From positions 23,851,912 to 23,915,911 of the forward strand of contig CM055093.1 of the NCBI GenBank assembly GCA_029204225.1: 64,000 nucleotides of DNA, read 5' to 3'. The position numbers were made by a program, and so were the translations under genes. Source of the DNA: Diphasiastrum complanatum. Its lineage: Eukaryota > Streptophyta > Lycopodiopsida > Lycopodiales > Lycopodiaceae. Each line of letters begins with the position of its first letter. Within the stretch, counting starts at the first letter, position 1. Of this stretch, positions 13,301-23,496 are shown in pieces. A model generated the notes under the pieces. It had not been told where the DNA came from. It did no database searches and was given only the letters and a program-made list of their open reading frames with translations.

Positions 13301-14287
13301 CAAGAAAAGCTGGCTCTACGAACATGTCAAGCAGTTTTGCAAGTAGGTAACAAAAAAGTAGTTATATTGTTAGCTTAAATGAGCGATTCAGAAGGCCATT
13401 ATTTGGGATTCGAACTCCATGGAAACTCCTAAAATAAATAATGCTCAGCCATAAGGAGAAAATCATCAGCATGAATAGAAATGAGTAGCAGAGCTGAAAA
13501 CTGGTGCTATGAGTTAAAAGGTTACTTTTTAAAAGTTCATCTATATCATAGATCAGTAGAAGCCAGAAGACGGATCTAAAGTTTCAGCCACATATTCTAA
13601 TCTCCATTCCCTATGTTCCTGAATAAGCAATTTACACACTTTATACTCAATCATTCAATATCAAGCCCTAAACTCACGTTAGAGTCAGGCATGTAAATAA
13701 GTACCTGCACCAAAATTCCTCATAACTGGTTGCTAGGAAGCGTCGCTGTCCACTTCTGTGATCCTGATAAGTAAAGACAGCGATCGCTTTTCCATGACTG
13801 TCAGCGTACTGGATAGCTTGGTCCTGTCTTGGAAACGTGACCCATATAGGTTCCCTAGATGCAGATCAAGAAATAATGTACTTTTGACCCAAAATGTGAC
13901 CCTGTAAGCATTTTATTTAGCTATTCCTAAATACATTCCTAAAACCAAAATAATGCTTTGGGTTCATCCTTTTCCTTTTTGCTTTGCAAAAAGCCTGTAA
14001 CCTCGTAACCTACGTAAACCACAGATAACATAAACAAAATATCAAAGCACCAACTGAAAAAACAAAATCTCATATAAGCTACCACAGCTAACAACTCGCT
14101 GAACTCTACCTGGATTCAACTTCCTTTTCTTTTGCAAGATCAAACTGGATCTCATTTAGAAGATGGAGGAGCTGAACTGGTTTTTTTGATGGTTTCCCGG
14201 CAGGTGAACCATAGAAGATGCCCGGAGTAATTTCTTGGCTGTTCCTCTCCTTAGATTTCGCTTCCAGCTTAGATTCCAAATTTGTGC
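4371..14287 (-). CDS. PRIMPOL: PrimPol (DNA primase-polymerase), six internal exons, partial gene
   Basis: PrimPol reprimes stalled replication forks in nucleus and organelles. Exons, in gene order: 14287-14110, 13854-13705, 12355-12304, 7184-7010, 4882-4800, 4583-4371. All boundaries are AG/GT and all phases agree, giving about 283 continuous codons without a stop. Seen in order: FYGSPAGKPSKKP; WVTFPRQDQAIQYA with YQDHRSGQRRFLATSYEEFW; RYKNM...RHHYEII; PCHLYFDIEF (motif I, DxE); VELDSSTGEKFSRHLVIRIP (motif II, SxH); FVDQAVYSRNRSFRL (motif III Asp) with SSKAGKSSMLLPTHRF. These are the archaeo-eukaryotic primase catalytic residues, and the wording is close to plant PrimPol. Missing: the exon with the start codon (upstream of 14287) and the C-terminal zinc-binding exons, which would lie left of 4371 and probably outside the window. 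Introns reach 5.1 kb and carry transposons. No inactivating change is visible in the exons. Confidence 0.9.
4883..7009 (-). other. PrimPol intron between motif I and motif II exons
   Basis: About 2.1 kb of AT-rich sequence without a recognisable gene or element. It is bounded by GT (after VELDSSTG) and AG (before EKFSRH), and the split codon is restored exactly by splicing. Confidence 0.75.
7185..8512 (-). other. PrimPol large intron, right of motif I exon: nothing recognised
   Basis: AT-rich, no open frame with a recognisable product on either strand. This is the 3' part of a 5.1 kb intron (7185-12303) whose remainder is filled by the elements listed next. Confidence 0.6.
8513..8945. repeat. 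Palindrome-rich MITE-like block with degenerate internal repeats
   Basis: The block starts with a perfect hairpin, CCTAAGGA (8515-8522) and TCCTTAGG (8527-8534), followed by AACGGTT/AACCGTT inverted pairs up to 8582. From about 8640 to 8890 a degenerate unit with the core TTGATCTGGCAACTTGTTGATTTGAAAT recurs three to four times. Near 8905-8945 AACCATTCC and GTTCC motifs return in the opposite sense. This layout resembles a non-autonomous DNA transposon with subterminal palindromes, but ends and target duplication could not be fixed. Confidence 0.4.
8968..9512. mobile_element. TRIM-like miniature LTR retrotransposon
   Basis: A long terminal repeat begins at 8968 with the palindromic TGTTATG-TAC-CATAACA. 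It carries a TATA-like CTATATAGAGGTGG near 9130 and appears to end near 9343 (CCAACA). Only about 50 bases follow before a second copy of the same start at 9395. Those bases end in a purine-rich run (GGGGAGGGGGGGG) that fits a polypurine tract. The second copy matches the first for about 115 bases and breaks off at about 9512. LTR, tiny non-coding interior, PPT, LTR is the layout of a terminal-repeat retrotransposon in miniature. A clean primer-binding site was not identified. It lies in the large PrimPol intron. Confidence 0.55.
9513..11095 (+). pseudogene. Ty3/Gypsy-type leader and gag remnant
   Basis: Bases 9513-9660 match 48985-49130, the end of a long LTR-element leader elsewhere in the window. 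After about 800 further non-coding bases, an open frame at 10470-10844 (124 codons) reads MNYRDQQMEVLMNQVKLL, then VVEDWLVKWNNYFNLHGVPEEKKIESVVLFL. That is the typical beginning of a Retrotrans_gag domain (tryptophan-rich helix, then the EEKKI segment). Gag homology probably continues, with stops and shifts, to an eroded zinc-knuckle-like stretch near 11040-11090. Gag would form the particle core. No protease, RT or integrase of this copy follows. It sits in the PrimPol intron in antisense orientation to the gene. Confidence 0.65.
11096..11345 (+). pseudogene. LINE ORF2 C-terminal relic
   Basis: The plus-strand frame reads KRSRDDVIVFSMILQSLCSL followed by ISYADLRSMALMLCKIFLLR. It lines up with the extreme C-terminus of the LINE ORF2 at 31777-32112 (RGRYYCLFRDGPHTLRSFVSYPD...VREML) and with LINE-B at 1671-1892. 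It is a short, 5'-truncated scrap in the PrimPol intron with no functional potential. Confidence 0.55.
11346..12303. other. PrimPol intron, no gene seen
   Basis: AT-rich intron sequence with a G run at about 11961-11970. No coding pattern, repeat family or structured RNA is recognised. Confidence 0.5.
12356..13704. other. PrimPol intron, no gene seen
   Basis: The 1.35 kb intron between the FWCR and RYKNM exons. Splice sites on both sides give an in-frame join. I see no element inside it. Confidence 0.6.
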
Positions 14288-15992
14288 CTGCAGTTAACAA
14301 CTATTAATGATGATATTCAGAAAGAAAAAGCCAAATATTACATTAAAATGATTTCTCTTCCATCCAAGGAAAAAATCCCTTTAGGATATCAAAATCTCCT
14401 ATCAGAACATAAAACTGGTGCAAACCTAATAAACTCACAACCATGGAGCTCACAATTTATAGCTAATGTCAGGCTTGTCGAAGCAGAGGATTGTACCCGG
14501 GACACAGTTATAAAAAGTATTGACTTTTCAATTGTAATGTTACATATTGTAGGCTGTTTTGCCTTGTATATATTAATAGAAATCATGCAAGAAGACCAAA
14601 ACAAAGAATTAAAGACAGCAGAAAACATCCTTTGCAAATATCCTCATCAAAGCTTATACCAAAGCATCTGATTTTCCCTACAATAGTTGCACCTAAGCTG
14701 CAAGAAATGGTGAATCAGAGAGCAGCTGTCATCAACTTCTACTGAAACAAGTTGCAAAAGTGCACAGCTGGGAGCTACAGACCTTGGAAAAAGAGGAAGG
14801 ATCGTAATAATGAGACAGAACGGTATTGATAATGGCATAAATGCTTAACAGATAAATGTAACGAGGTTCCACATAGTAATAGTTGAAAATCAATGTCCTA
14901 AACTACATTAAAATATAGAGGTTAACAGGGACTAGTCTAAATAATGACAAGAAACTAAGTCCCTCTGACTCACTAGTCCTTCAGTAATCGACTACAACAG
15001 TGAGACTCCGACAGCGTCAAAAAACTGGTTCCACCTTATGCTCCAATGCATATTATAGAACTCTCCACATGTGAGACTGCCTGTGGACCGCCATCTCCAT
15101 GTAGCTGCTCATCCATGTTTGTCTCTTTGTGCCTACCAGTATTGTTGTCCATTACTTGTGGAGCAAGATTCTCCAATATCACCTCGGAAAATATGGTGAA
15201 ATTATCATCCAAGATTCTATCCTGTATATTTAGCCTCATAAGCTATGGATTAATAGACTTTGGCTTAACTACAACAACTCACTCGTGGACACACAAGTTA
15301 TCGATGTGTAACTAGGGCGTACATTGATACTTTAGCATACTTGGGGCCTCATGAATCCATTCCAACCTCCCAAAGTACGGGTTGATTACATATGGTCTGG
15401 TTATTATTGTCACTAGCAAGTAGCTCAGAGGGACTTGGTCTTTTGAATCATAGACCATCTGAAAGGTGGCTGACCCTAAGTAGCCCACAAAGGCTATAAG
15501 TAAATCTTTCTCCTTTCATTTTGGTAGTTAATTGTTCTGGAGTTCCTAAGCTCTTTATGGGGGAGCCCCCTTTGGAGAGCTTATGATTTGTTTAAGGACC
15601 AACTTATTGATGATAATCTTAGCTAGAGACTGTTATATGATCAGCTTTCTGCCCACAATTATCTTTTGTGATGCTCTCTATGATGCTATATACTTAACTG
15701 GGTACTAAGGCACTTTCACAGGCAAGAAGGAAATATTTGTGAAGGGGGCAATTTGCTACTCACAGTAGATCCTCAGGAAGATTGGTCACCAGAAGTGCTG
15801 AAATCTGATTTGCTACTCTGTGGAGAAAGCCCTAATGTCTGATTTTCAGTGAACACATCAGACACGTGAAGGCAAATCACTGAAGGAGGTTTATTCTCTT
15901 CAAAGATCGTTCTGTGATCTTGTATGAGAGGACAAGGACGTGATTCGAAGCTGTGTGATGGAATGACTCGGCTGAACTGGCTGACATAGATC
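14288..15992. other. No gene recognised; expected location of PrimPol 5' exon
   Basis: The 14287 exon begins with an acceptor (CTGCAG) in phase 1, so at least one further upstream exon with the start codon must exist, here or further right. Short frames at 14282-14671 and 15046-15315 show no family resemblance, and I could not place a start exon with a matching phase. Confidence 0.4.
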
Positions 15993-16760
15993 CTACCATA
16001 ATAAAAACATCTCTCTAACCATCAGTGCAACACATCGTGGAGGTGGTAAGAAAATCGACTTGTGAATCCAATAGACTATCAAGTGGAAAGTGATGTAGTA
16101 GTGAAATAAGAGCTTCCTAGTAGGTTGCGATGTAAGGTTGAGCAAAGGCATACTTGGGTGCACCATCAACAAAGGAGTGGGGCAAAGGGTAAAGCGAATG
16201 ATCAAAGTGGCATTATCTCAATTCGTATGCCATGTCATATCCAAGCCATCACTATTATGGTCTAGAGTGGTTTCAAGAAAGCGTTTGGCTTCTTCACCAA
16301 CATTTTGGGTAACCACAATGCCACGCACCCTAATATTGAGAGCTCTATTCTCTCGAAGTGTTTCTTCCGAAAGCCAATTCTTTGAACTTGTTGGATTATT
16401 TCAATGCAGCAAGGATAGGCTGAGCTCTGAATTCTTGCGTCACCATGTCCACCTCTTGTTGTAGTTTGCAATTAGCTTCTTTGAGCTAAGATCTTTCAAG
16501 CTTAATCAAGTGTAGTTTTGCTTTCAAACCTTGGAAATCTTGCAATAGGACATTCATGCTAGCAGCAACGCAAGATTCAACGGCTTTATTAGGGGTATAC
16601 CGACGAACGGTAGACACTGTTGGGGGCAGGCGAGGGAGGTAAGTTGGATAAGAAGAAGATGTGGAAGAAACAGTGGTGGGGGGCGAGAAGAAGATGTGGA
16701 AAGGACCGTGGGGGGGGAGGCAAAGAGAAAGTGAGGGGCGTTTAGGAGTTAGTTGCACAA
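15993..16760 (-). pseudogene. LINE ORF1 relic (coiled coil plus RRM-like domain)
   Basis: On the minus strand, from the right: a Ser/Pro-rich N-terminus (16486-16758) ends in MNVLLQDFQGLKAKLHLIKL. Then come heptad-like helices broken by stops, then ENRALNIRVRGIVVTQNVGEEAKRFL, which has the pattern of the RNA-binding domain of L1 ORF1 proteins (compare KKLNLRFRGL in the LINE ORF1 at 35258-35635). The left end, PRCVALMVREMFLLW (about 15993-16045), matches LINE ORF2 C-termini at 1671 and 11180. So a deletion joins ORF1 to the ORF2 tail, or two relics abut. At least three stops are present. Confidence 0.5.
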
Positions 16761-16785
16761 CAGCATTGGGCTATTACTGCACAAC

Positions 16786-16860
16786 AGCAAAAAATAGAAG
16801 CTGCGCAGCAACAGCAGCAGCAGCCACAAACAGCTCTATGCAGCAACGGTGACAGGCTGT
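16786..16860 (+). repeat. CAG-rich low-complexity stretch
   Basis: A run of CAG/CAA codons (plus strand, polyglutamine in one frame) next to the LINE ORF1 relic. It could be the eroded start of a gag-like protein, but this is unproven. Confidence 0.35.
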
Positions 16861-16954
16861 TGTTGTTGCTGTGTAGCAAGGGGGGAGTGGAGGGGGAATG
16901 CAGGCAAGCAGGAGCGTAGGCTCCCCCTCGTCTTGCGTGGCATGGGGATGGAGG

Positions 16955-17070
16955 AGGGAGAGAAAGAAAGAAAAAAAGAACTTTATTATCCTTGAAAGCA
17001 TATAAGAACAAGTAGTACATTTCAAGTGTGATAGTCTATGTACGAGCATAAATATGTCTCCAGAATAAAA
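16955..17070 (-). mobile_element. 3' terminal scrap of a CT-tailed LINE
   Basis: Minus-strand sequence ends in AAGGATAATAAAGTTC followed by a T/C-rich tail (16957-16985). The layout is the same as the 3' ends of LINE-B (1164) and the LINE at 31.5 kb. Nothing upstream of this end is coding. Confidence 0.5.
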
Positions 17071-17084
17071 CTCAAAGTACTGTT

Positions 17085-18056
17085 ATGACCTTATTGTCAA
17101 GCTTACCATCTTCCTATGAACAATGGGTGATGATTGTCTCCACACACTCAAACATCACATTATCCAGAGTCATTACTATGCTGTTGCAGGAGGAAACAAG
17201 AAGAGGTGAGCATCTTCATCCTCCATCAACGACTCACAAGCATTGTTCTCCAAGAAGGGCTCGAGAAAGCAACAGAAGAAGAAAGTTATTCGACAAACTG
17301 ACAGCAATCCAAGGTTACATGCTGATTCGAATCGGCCTATTCGAATCGGCCGATTCGTCCTGATTCGAACCGATTCGAACCGCCTAGCTAGGTTCGAATC
17401 GGGAAACGGTTCGAACCGTTTTCTTTTTTTCTTTGTTTTTTTGATTGAGGGGCCAAAAAACGGTTCGAATCGGTTTGAACCGGTTTCCAGTTCGAATCGG
17501 CCCCTAACGGTTCAAAGGTTCGAACCGCGAGAGGCGGTTCGAATCGCGGTTCTATGCAACTATGCAGCAATCAAAACTAGTCACAGAAGTCCCAAAATCA
17601 GCCACCTGCTCAAAACAACAAGAGAAGACTCTTCTGCAGGTACTGCAAGAGACCAAATCATGAGATCCAGGACTGTCGAATCTTGAAGTTCAACAACGGC
17701 AAGAAGAAGAAGCAGCCGGATCAGCAAGCTCATGCAGCCGACACCAAGCAGAAGATCGAAGATGATGATGAGCAGGAAGTCTTCATGGTGAGCCATCACC
17801 ATGTTGAACAGTCAGAGGAGTGGTTCCTCGACTCTAGAGCTACATAACACATGACAAGCCAGCAGAAATGGTTCATCGACTATTCTCCCTACAACACAAA
17901 GAAATTTGTTCACCTTGGAGACAGCAGTTCCCACATAATTGAAGGCGAAGGTATCGTTAGAATGAATTTTCAGAATGGGATGTCGAAGCTTATACCAAAT
18001 GTATTGTATGTCCCAAATCTGACAACAAATCTACTGTCGCCTCAACACTGAATGTT
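17085..18056 (+). pseudogene. Ty1/Copia gag-protease remnant, split by a palindrome array
   Basis: The plus strand encodes LLSSLPSSYEQWVMIVSTHS and LQEETRR (UBN2-type Copia gag, 17085-17230). Then come a basic stretch KKGSRKQQKKK, a zinc knuckle CRYCKRPNHEIQDC (CX2CX4HX4C, about 17640-17680) and the protease entry EEWFLDSRAT (about 17818-17848). The next identifiable part is VLYVPNLTTNLLS (about 18000-18045). The family has DSGA at the active site; here Gly is Arg and a stop follows. The array at 17324-17552 interrupts the frame between gag and knuckle. Integrase, RT and RNase H are absent. Non-functional. Confidence 0.75.
17324..17552. repeat. Array of TTCGAA palindromes (ten copies)
   Basis: Ten TTCGAA cores occur in 229 bases, mostly in the context GGTTCGAACCG or GATTCGAATCGG and spaced irregularly. 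Gag sequence continues on both sides, so the block was inserted into the Copia remnant. It resembles the array at 20461-20558 and may be an isolated terminus or MITE of the hAT family at 18180-20038. Confidence 0.7.
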
Positions 18057-18179
18057 CAAAACTTCAATATAGTATGTACCTCAGTCCTACTCTTGAATGT
18101 TCAATGCAAATTGCAATGCATCATATTTCATGGCACATGCATGTACTGTGTTGTCAGGACTCAGAAGTTAGAACTTGTC

Positions 18180-20038
18180 ACTTGTGCCCTTTGCAGGTTT
18201 GCATTTATGTTCCTGGTCCTGGAACGACTGCTGAAAGTTCATCAGGCCTTGAGGCAGATGGTTGTTGCCGTTGAGTGGGCGCAGTGGGGGCCATCACAGG
18301 ATCCCAGGAGTAAGAGATTCAAGCGGACCGTTATGTATTCATCATTTTGGGATGAGGCTCGATCCATTGTGGTGGGCCTACAGCCTATCTACATTGTCAT
18401 GCACCTTACAGATCGAGAGGGCTGCACATTGGGCCTCTTGTACAAGTTCATGGACAGGCTGGGCGAGCAGATGAGCCTTTGCACGACCATTAGCCCAGAG
18501 AGGTATATCGCTGAAGCCTGACGCTTATTACTTAAGCCTTACTAGTTAGTAGTTACTAGTACGTAGTTGGTACTAAGTTCTAACTTGAAACTTCTAAGTT
18601 GTAACTTGTAACTAATGTTTGAGATTTGAATCATGTTTGAAATCATTCTAATTTCTTGCAGGCTTGAGGAGGTCCGGCTCCTTTGGCAGAGCAGGTGGGA
18701 GTGGTTTCATAAGCCCCTGCATGCCATGGCCCACATACTACATCCACTTTGGAGGAATGAGAAGCAGTTCACAAATAGAAAGCTCAGGGATGGCTGGAAT
18801 GCCTATATCTCCTGAGTTTATCCAAATGTACTCGAGCAGGCTAACCTGTTGGATGAGCTCCATATTTTCAGGCAAAAGACCTTGGAGTTCTCCACTGGCC
18901 CGACGCTTTTGAGAGACGGTAATAAACTTTTAACTGACCATGGTCCACCGTCCATTTAAGTTTTTAACATTACAATTTAAACTTGAAACTTCACATTTTA
19001 CTGCACAATTACTCAATCATATTGTTGGAACTTGGTTGCAACTTGCTAGTACTAAGTTCTAACTGCCCCTTGAACTGCAATTCAGGCCAGTTGTGGCCTG
19101 TGTCATGGTGGTCGAAGTTTGGGGTTAATGTCCCCAAATTGCGTCGCCTTGCCATCGGGATTCTCTCACAGGACTGCACTGCAGCCGCTTGTGAGAGAAA
19201 CTGGAGTGTCCATTCCCTGATTCACATGAAGAAGAGGAATCGACTCTCCTCTGCACAGTTGGAGAGGTTGGTGTACGTACCCGCCAACCTGAAACTTTTG
19301 GGTACCACCCCAGAGCCTATCCAGGTAAGCCATAAATTATAATTTGTAACACGTTATCCCAGTTGGTAGTTACTGAGTTAGTAGATACTACATAGATCAA
19401 TCATCATAGTAGACTGTAGCTAAATTTTAACTTTTGTCGGCCCTTGTAATTTTGTCTTGACTCTTGATTTCAATGTGCATTCAACATTGTGACATGTGCG
19501 TAGGTTAATCCCGATAAGATCGGTGTGGCAAAGGTTCCAGAGTTGTCACCGAGAGACTAGGCAGAGGAGGACGTGTACGCATTCCTCCATGAGGAGGCCA
19601 TGCAGAGTGCAGGTGAGAAATTAGGATTTAGCTCTAGCCTCTAGGCTCTTAGAAGTTAGTACTTGTTATCAAGGTTGACAACTTAACGTTGCATGTGCCA
19701 TGCTTCTAACTTGTCACTTCAGGCTTGCCGCTTGTCAGTTCAAAGTTGATAGTGTGTCACTTGTCTAAGGTCTTGAATTAAATTTTCGAAGTTCGAACTA
19801 ATTATTGTAATTTACTAATTTGCAGGCAATAATACGTTTGTCCCTCCTTGTGTGCAGGACCTGTCACTCGAGGAGGGCAGGAGAGGGTAACAGCTCCCGT
19901 GCTCACAGCCCTGAGGCCCCTGACGACAAGTCTGAGTCTGAGGCATCGCCCGGGTCAGAGTCCTCAGAGGAGTATGTGAATGAGGAGTCCGACGAGAGTG
20001 GGGATGAGCATGAGGGGCATCATCATGAGGAGCTATGA
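18180..20038 (+). pseudogene. hAT transposase family 2 (DUF659 type), C-terminal exons
   Basis: hAT transposases cut and paste DNA using a DDE site. Exon-like blocks: 18190-18520 (FMFLVLERLLKVHQALRQM ... FWDEARSIVVGLQPIYIV) and 18661-18815 (RLEEVRLLWQSRWEWFHKPL ... AHILHPLW). The hAT dimerisation exon is at 19085-19325, reading WPVSWWSKFGVNVPKLRRLA, then CERNWSVHSLIHMKKRNRLS. Then come 19504-19610 and an acidic tail at 19845-20038 (SESEASPGSESSEEYVNEE). They align block by block with copy III exons 1-3. The catalytic Glu of CERNWS is kept. BED finger and both Asp motifs are absent, and stops occur in the second and fourth blocks. A truncated relic, distinct in sequence from copies I-IV. Confidence 0.75.
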
Positions 20039-20460
20039 CTCAAGCGTAGGAGAGCTTAGAGTGCTCATTGTACATTGTAGATTGTAGATGTCACTAGATG
20101 AGCATTGACTCTTGAGCTATTTACGCATCATGATTTATCATCAGAGCTGAGACATGTGACATGTCGCATGTGGCATTACATTGGTGACCGGACTCATGAG
20201 GCACCTGGCATATGTATTTACAGTTTACTATGATGTTATCAATCATGATATATTATGGATTCTCATTTGAAATTTCTAATTCCTAAAGTTAACTGTAGTC
20301 TGTTAGTCGATTATCTGGTCACAGGTTGCAAGAGATTTGATTATCTTGATTCTTGATATATGTAGATTTAGAGGAAATTGTTTAGCTATTAGGTATCTGT
20401 ACAGTGAATATATGACTTGTACATCAAATAAAATCATTTTTTTTTAGATGGAAAAGACAA

Positions 20461-20558
20461 GTTCGAACCGTTTTCCGATTCGAACCTGGCCTGCCTGTTC
20501 AAACCTCAAAGAATCGGTTTGAACCGGCCGATTCGAATCGACCTGTTCGAATCGGGGT
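20461..20558. repeat. Second TTCGAA palindrome array
   Basis: Four perfect TTCGAA cores plus two mutated ones in 98 bases, downstream of the family 2 hAT relic. The sequence context (GGTTTGAACCGG, GATTCGAATCG) is that of the array at 17324-17552. Confidence 0.65.
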
Positions 20559-20713
20559 GTACCCTTGGTCCTATTGGCGCGAGGCGACCCTTTGTTATGG
20601 ACCTGCATCAGTTTGCACGACTGACGCGTGCCATCGGTCATGTGTGACTCCTATGGTCGGAGATGACCCCACCTAGACTATGTATATAGAGGTGGATCTC
20701 CATGAGCTTGACA

Positions 20714-20715
<2 letters not shown>

Positions 20716-20764
<49 letters not shown>
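20716..20764. repeat. (AT)n microsatellite
   Basis: An uninterrupted AT dinucleotide run of about 49 bases. An LTR end abuts it on the right, and an LTR-like promoter sequence (TGTATATAGAGGTGG near 20682) lies to the left. Confidence 0.9.
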
Positions 20765-20765
<1 letters not shown>

Positions 20766-20767
<2 letters not shown>

Positions 20768-21102
20768 AAATTAAAATATATCCAATTTCACAAATTTATA
20801 TAGAGAAGTCAATGATATCATTCATACTCTCTTGGAGAATGAAGAGCTCTTCCATTGGTGGTCATGTCATGACAATTATCTAGGCCTTAGGATGTAGGTA
20901 GGCAAGAGGGTAACGTATGGTGTTATGGGACACCATGGCTTATCGGAGATCCGAGCTTGCTTGATGGTGGTCTATAGCTCCAATGCACGGGAGAGAGGTG
21001 GCAATACCTCTATGGATGGGCAGTAACGTAGTGTTCGTCACCTGATTGTGTCTTAGCAATGACCGGATCGACGTTGGGGATTCTAACACTTCCCCACCAT
21101 CT
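20766..21102 (-). mobile_element. 3' LTR fragment with polypurine tract
   Basis: Read on the minus strand, GATGGTGGGGAAG (21102-21089, purine-rich) is followed by TGTTAGAATCC, a typical PPT/LTR start. The LTR runs left, with a TATA-like TCTATATAA near 20800, to the AT microsatellite. The short frame to its right (21100-21206, minus) may be the last piece of the retroelement polyprotein. The other LTR is not in the window. Confidence 0.6.
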
Positions 21103-21489
21103 GTTCCCCCTTGCGACATCTCTCCAATCTCTCCCCCCTTCACTTTGTCCCTATCCAAAGCATATGCTACAAGTTTTTCCAAGAAAGCAACGTGACTAAG
21201 GCCCAAATGGACAGAAAAATTTGCCTATTTGGGTCATTTTTTTAGCAAGCCCAAGAAATTTGATCAAAAATCTGACTCAAACCGAGGACCTGATTTGAAT
21301 CATGAGTCATGCATACATTGCATTGTAGATTTCCTCTTCTTAATGGTGCACTTTTCTTTTTCAAAATGAAGTATCATGCTTACATCTACAATCTGGCTTA
21401 GAGTAGGTTTTCGACAAGCTTTTATGCTAGTTCTAGGCTCACAGTAAATATTCTCGTTCTAAAACTGGCATTCTTCTTCAATCTTGGCC

Positions 21490-22165
21490 TATTCCTCATC
21501 AATAGTGAATGATATTTCCATGGATTTTATTCTTGGTCTTCCTCGCACCCATCGAGGTCATAATATTTGCTTAGTGATTGTTATTCAACTTTTTGAACAA
21601 GCTCACATTTTAGTTTTCCATGCTACCATTACTGCACGGCAATGTGCCTGTTCATTCCTATCTGAAATATTCGTTTGCATGGTCTTCCTCATTCTATTCT
21701 CACAGATTGTGACACACGTTTTACTTCCACCTTGGACAAAATCAATGATTATCCTGCATGTTAAACTTTAAATGGAAACTACTTACCAGTCATCTACAGA
21801 TCGGCAATCTGAGATTTAAAATCGCATTCTTGAGGATTAGTTACACAACTTTGTTTCCCCTTCTGACAAAGACTGGGATTAACAATCTCTGTTTTGCATA
21901 ATACAGTTACAGTAATCTTATAAACAACAATCCCGGGGTATCTCCATTTTTGTTATTCATGGCTATTTTCTACGTCTCCCAAGTATTCCTCAACCACCTG
22001 ATGATACTCATGTTACAATTTCGTCTTATCTTACTGATTTTTGCGACATTATTGTGCAAGCACATGACCATTTACACCATGTTCAATAACAATACAAGAC
22101 CGCTACTGATAAACATCAACGATATCTCAATTTTATTCAAGGACAGGAAGTATTTCTTCATTTGA
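21490..22165 (+). pseudogene. Ty3/Gypsy integrase remnant
   Basis: The plus strand encodes NDISMDFILGLPRTHRGHN followed by ICLVIVIQLFEQAHI, matching the start of the Gypsy integrase core (ISMDFILGLPRT...RG). Next come a degenerate middle and STDRQSEI...NRILED (the family's HPQTDGQTE block) near 21790-21835. A later stretch (22085-22170) resembles the GDxVLL region of the C-terminal domain. Integrase inserts the retroelement cDNA. Stops and frameshifts are numerous and no upstream RT is in phase, so this is an old relic. Confidence 0.7.
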
Positions 22166-22916
22166 GTTATGCTAAACATAACTTTGTCTAGGGTCAATCG
22201 AAATTAGTATGTCTGATGTTCTAGTCCTTTTCACATTTTAGAATTCTGGAACATTATGGCTCTATGCATGTAATCAAATCCTCACTCATGTAGAATTCAC
22301 AACTACAGAAAACTATGGATTCTAGATATCAAACAAGCAACAGGATCTAGGCATAATGATTCACCTTATTCCAAATAGGAAAAAATCCACCAATAAGAGA
22401 TTCCAATAATACACATAAAATCCTTGTTGGGAATTCTAATAGCACTCAAAGTTAACCACACATGTAGATCCGCATACTTTGGAAGCTTTTCAAGCAGTCC
22501 ACAAATTGAGAGTGAATTCAAGCACTAATTCTAAAAAAGTTCACTCAGCACGTTGCCTATCCGCATTCAAATGATCCACAACATTTTCCAAATTGGATCC
22601 TCACAATCTATATTAGTGTAGACCATCTCCAAATTCAAGGCTATGCCAAAGGAACACACCAATGTCACCTAAGTGAACCAATGATAATGACTCTCCCTAC
22701 TTGCTCTCATTCGTTTGTTAGTGAGTGGCAACTATTAACTTCGCTCCGTAACTTCATGTGAAGATCAAAGATCTACGGCCTTGATGAAACGGGAGATATT
22801 TTGACTCCGAGTTTTGACTGACCACTAACAACAATCAAAAGCTCATTGAGAAGGTTGTGCAACAAAACTTTTCTTGTCCCAAGCACTAGAAATAAACTAT
22901 TAGGACAGATATTTAC
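22166..22916. other. No gene recognised
   Basis: AT-rich sequence without coding or repeat signals I can name. Confidence 0.4.
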
Positions 22917-23111
22917 CTTGTGACAATGTAGTAAAACTGTCAAGTGAGCCGTCCATGGTATTTGCCTTCCAAAGTGCAGTTTTGCGTGACCCATAAGATA
23001 GAAGCTCTTTTGAAGATTTAACCGAGGGATGAAGTAAAATATTCCTATTTTTGTTCAAATCTGCGTCACAGCTAACATTTGATCCATTAGCATTCCATTT
23101 TGTGGCCAACT
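22917..23111 (-). other. Possible unidentified exon
   Basis: An open minus-strand stretch (MATKWNANGSNVSCDADLNK onward, ending TTLSQ) is bounded by a good acceptor (CCCCAG) and a good donor (AG|GTAAAT). I recognise no family. It could be an exon of an unknown host gene or chance. Confidence 0.2.
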
Positions 23112-23474
23112 GGGGTGATTAGAAACCACTCAACATAATGCGATTGATCAATATTTAAGCATCGACAGCCATTAGCTACAAATGCATGCATCTAGAGTTC
23201 TTTTGAGACCAGCAAACTACATTTTGTCAAAAACAGTAAACTACAACAAAAGCAATCTCTTCGTGAGAAAGGGATATATCATTCACGAATTGCGAATTGC
23301 AAACCGAATCGCGATTCGCAAATCGCTGGCCCAAAAAACCAACGATTCACTAGGTTTCCAGCAAAACGTGTTTTTCTTTTTTTAATTTTCAAAAAATACA
23401 TGCAGTATGGGTATCAATAGAGAAAAATAATATGATTACAATTCTGGTAGTCTCGAGTTTAGGCTTGGGGCAGT

Positions 23475-23496
23475 TAAGGTTTAGGGTTTAGGGTCA
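23475..23496 (+). repeat. Short TTTAGGG telomere-like run
   Basis: Two to three TTTAGGG-type units. A few interstitial units of the plant telomere motif are common in introns and promoters (telo-boxes), so no function is claimed. Confidence 0.5.

Noticed and set aside
14655-14692. Possible PrimPol upstream exon with a CxxC motif
   Set aside because: Has acceptor and donor, but joining it to the 14287 exon gives the wrong phase and an immediate stop.
20680-20883. Frame containing repeated Ile-Tyr
   Set aside because: Translation of the AT microsatellite.
23280-23345. GAATCGCGATTCG palindromic stretch as a third TTCGAA array
   Set aside because: Too short and without TTCGAA cores; similarity to the arrays is weak.
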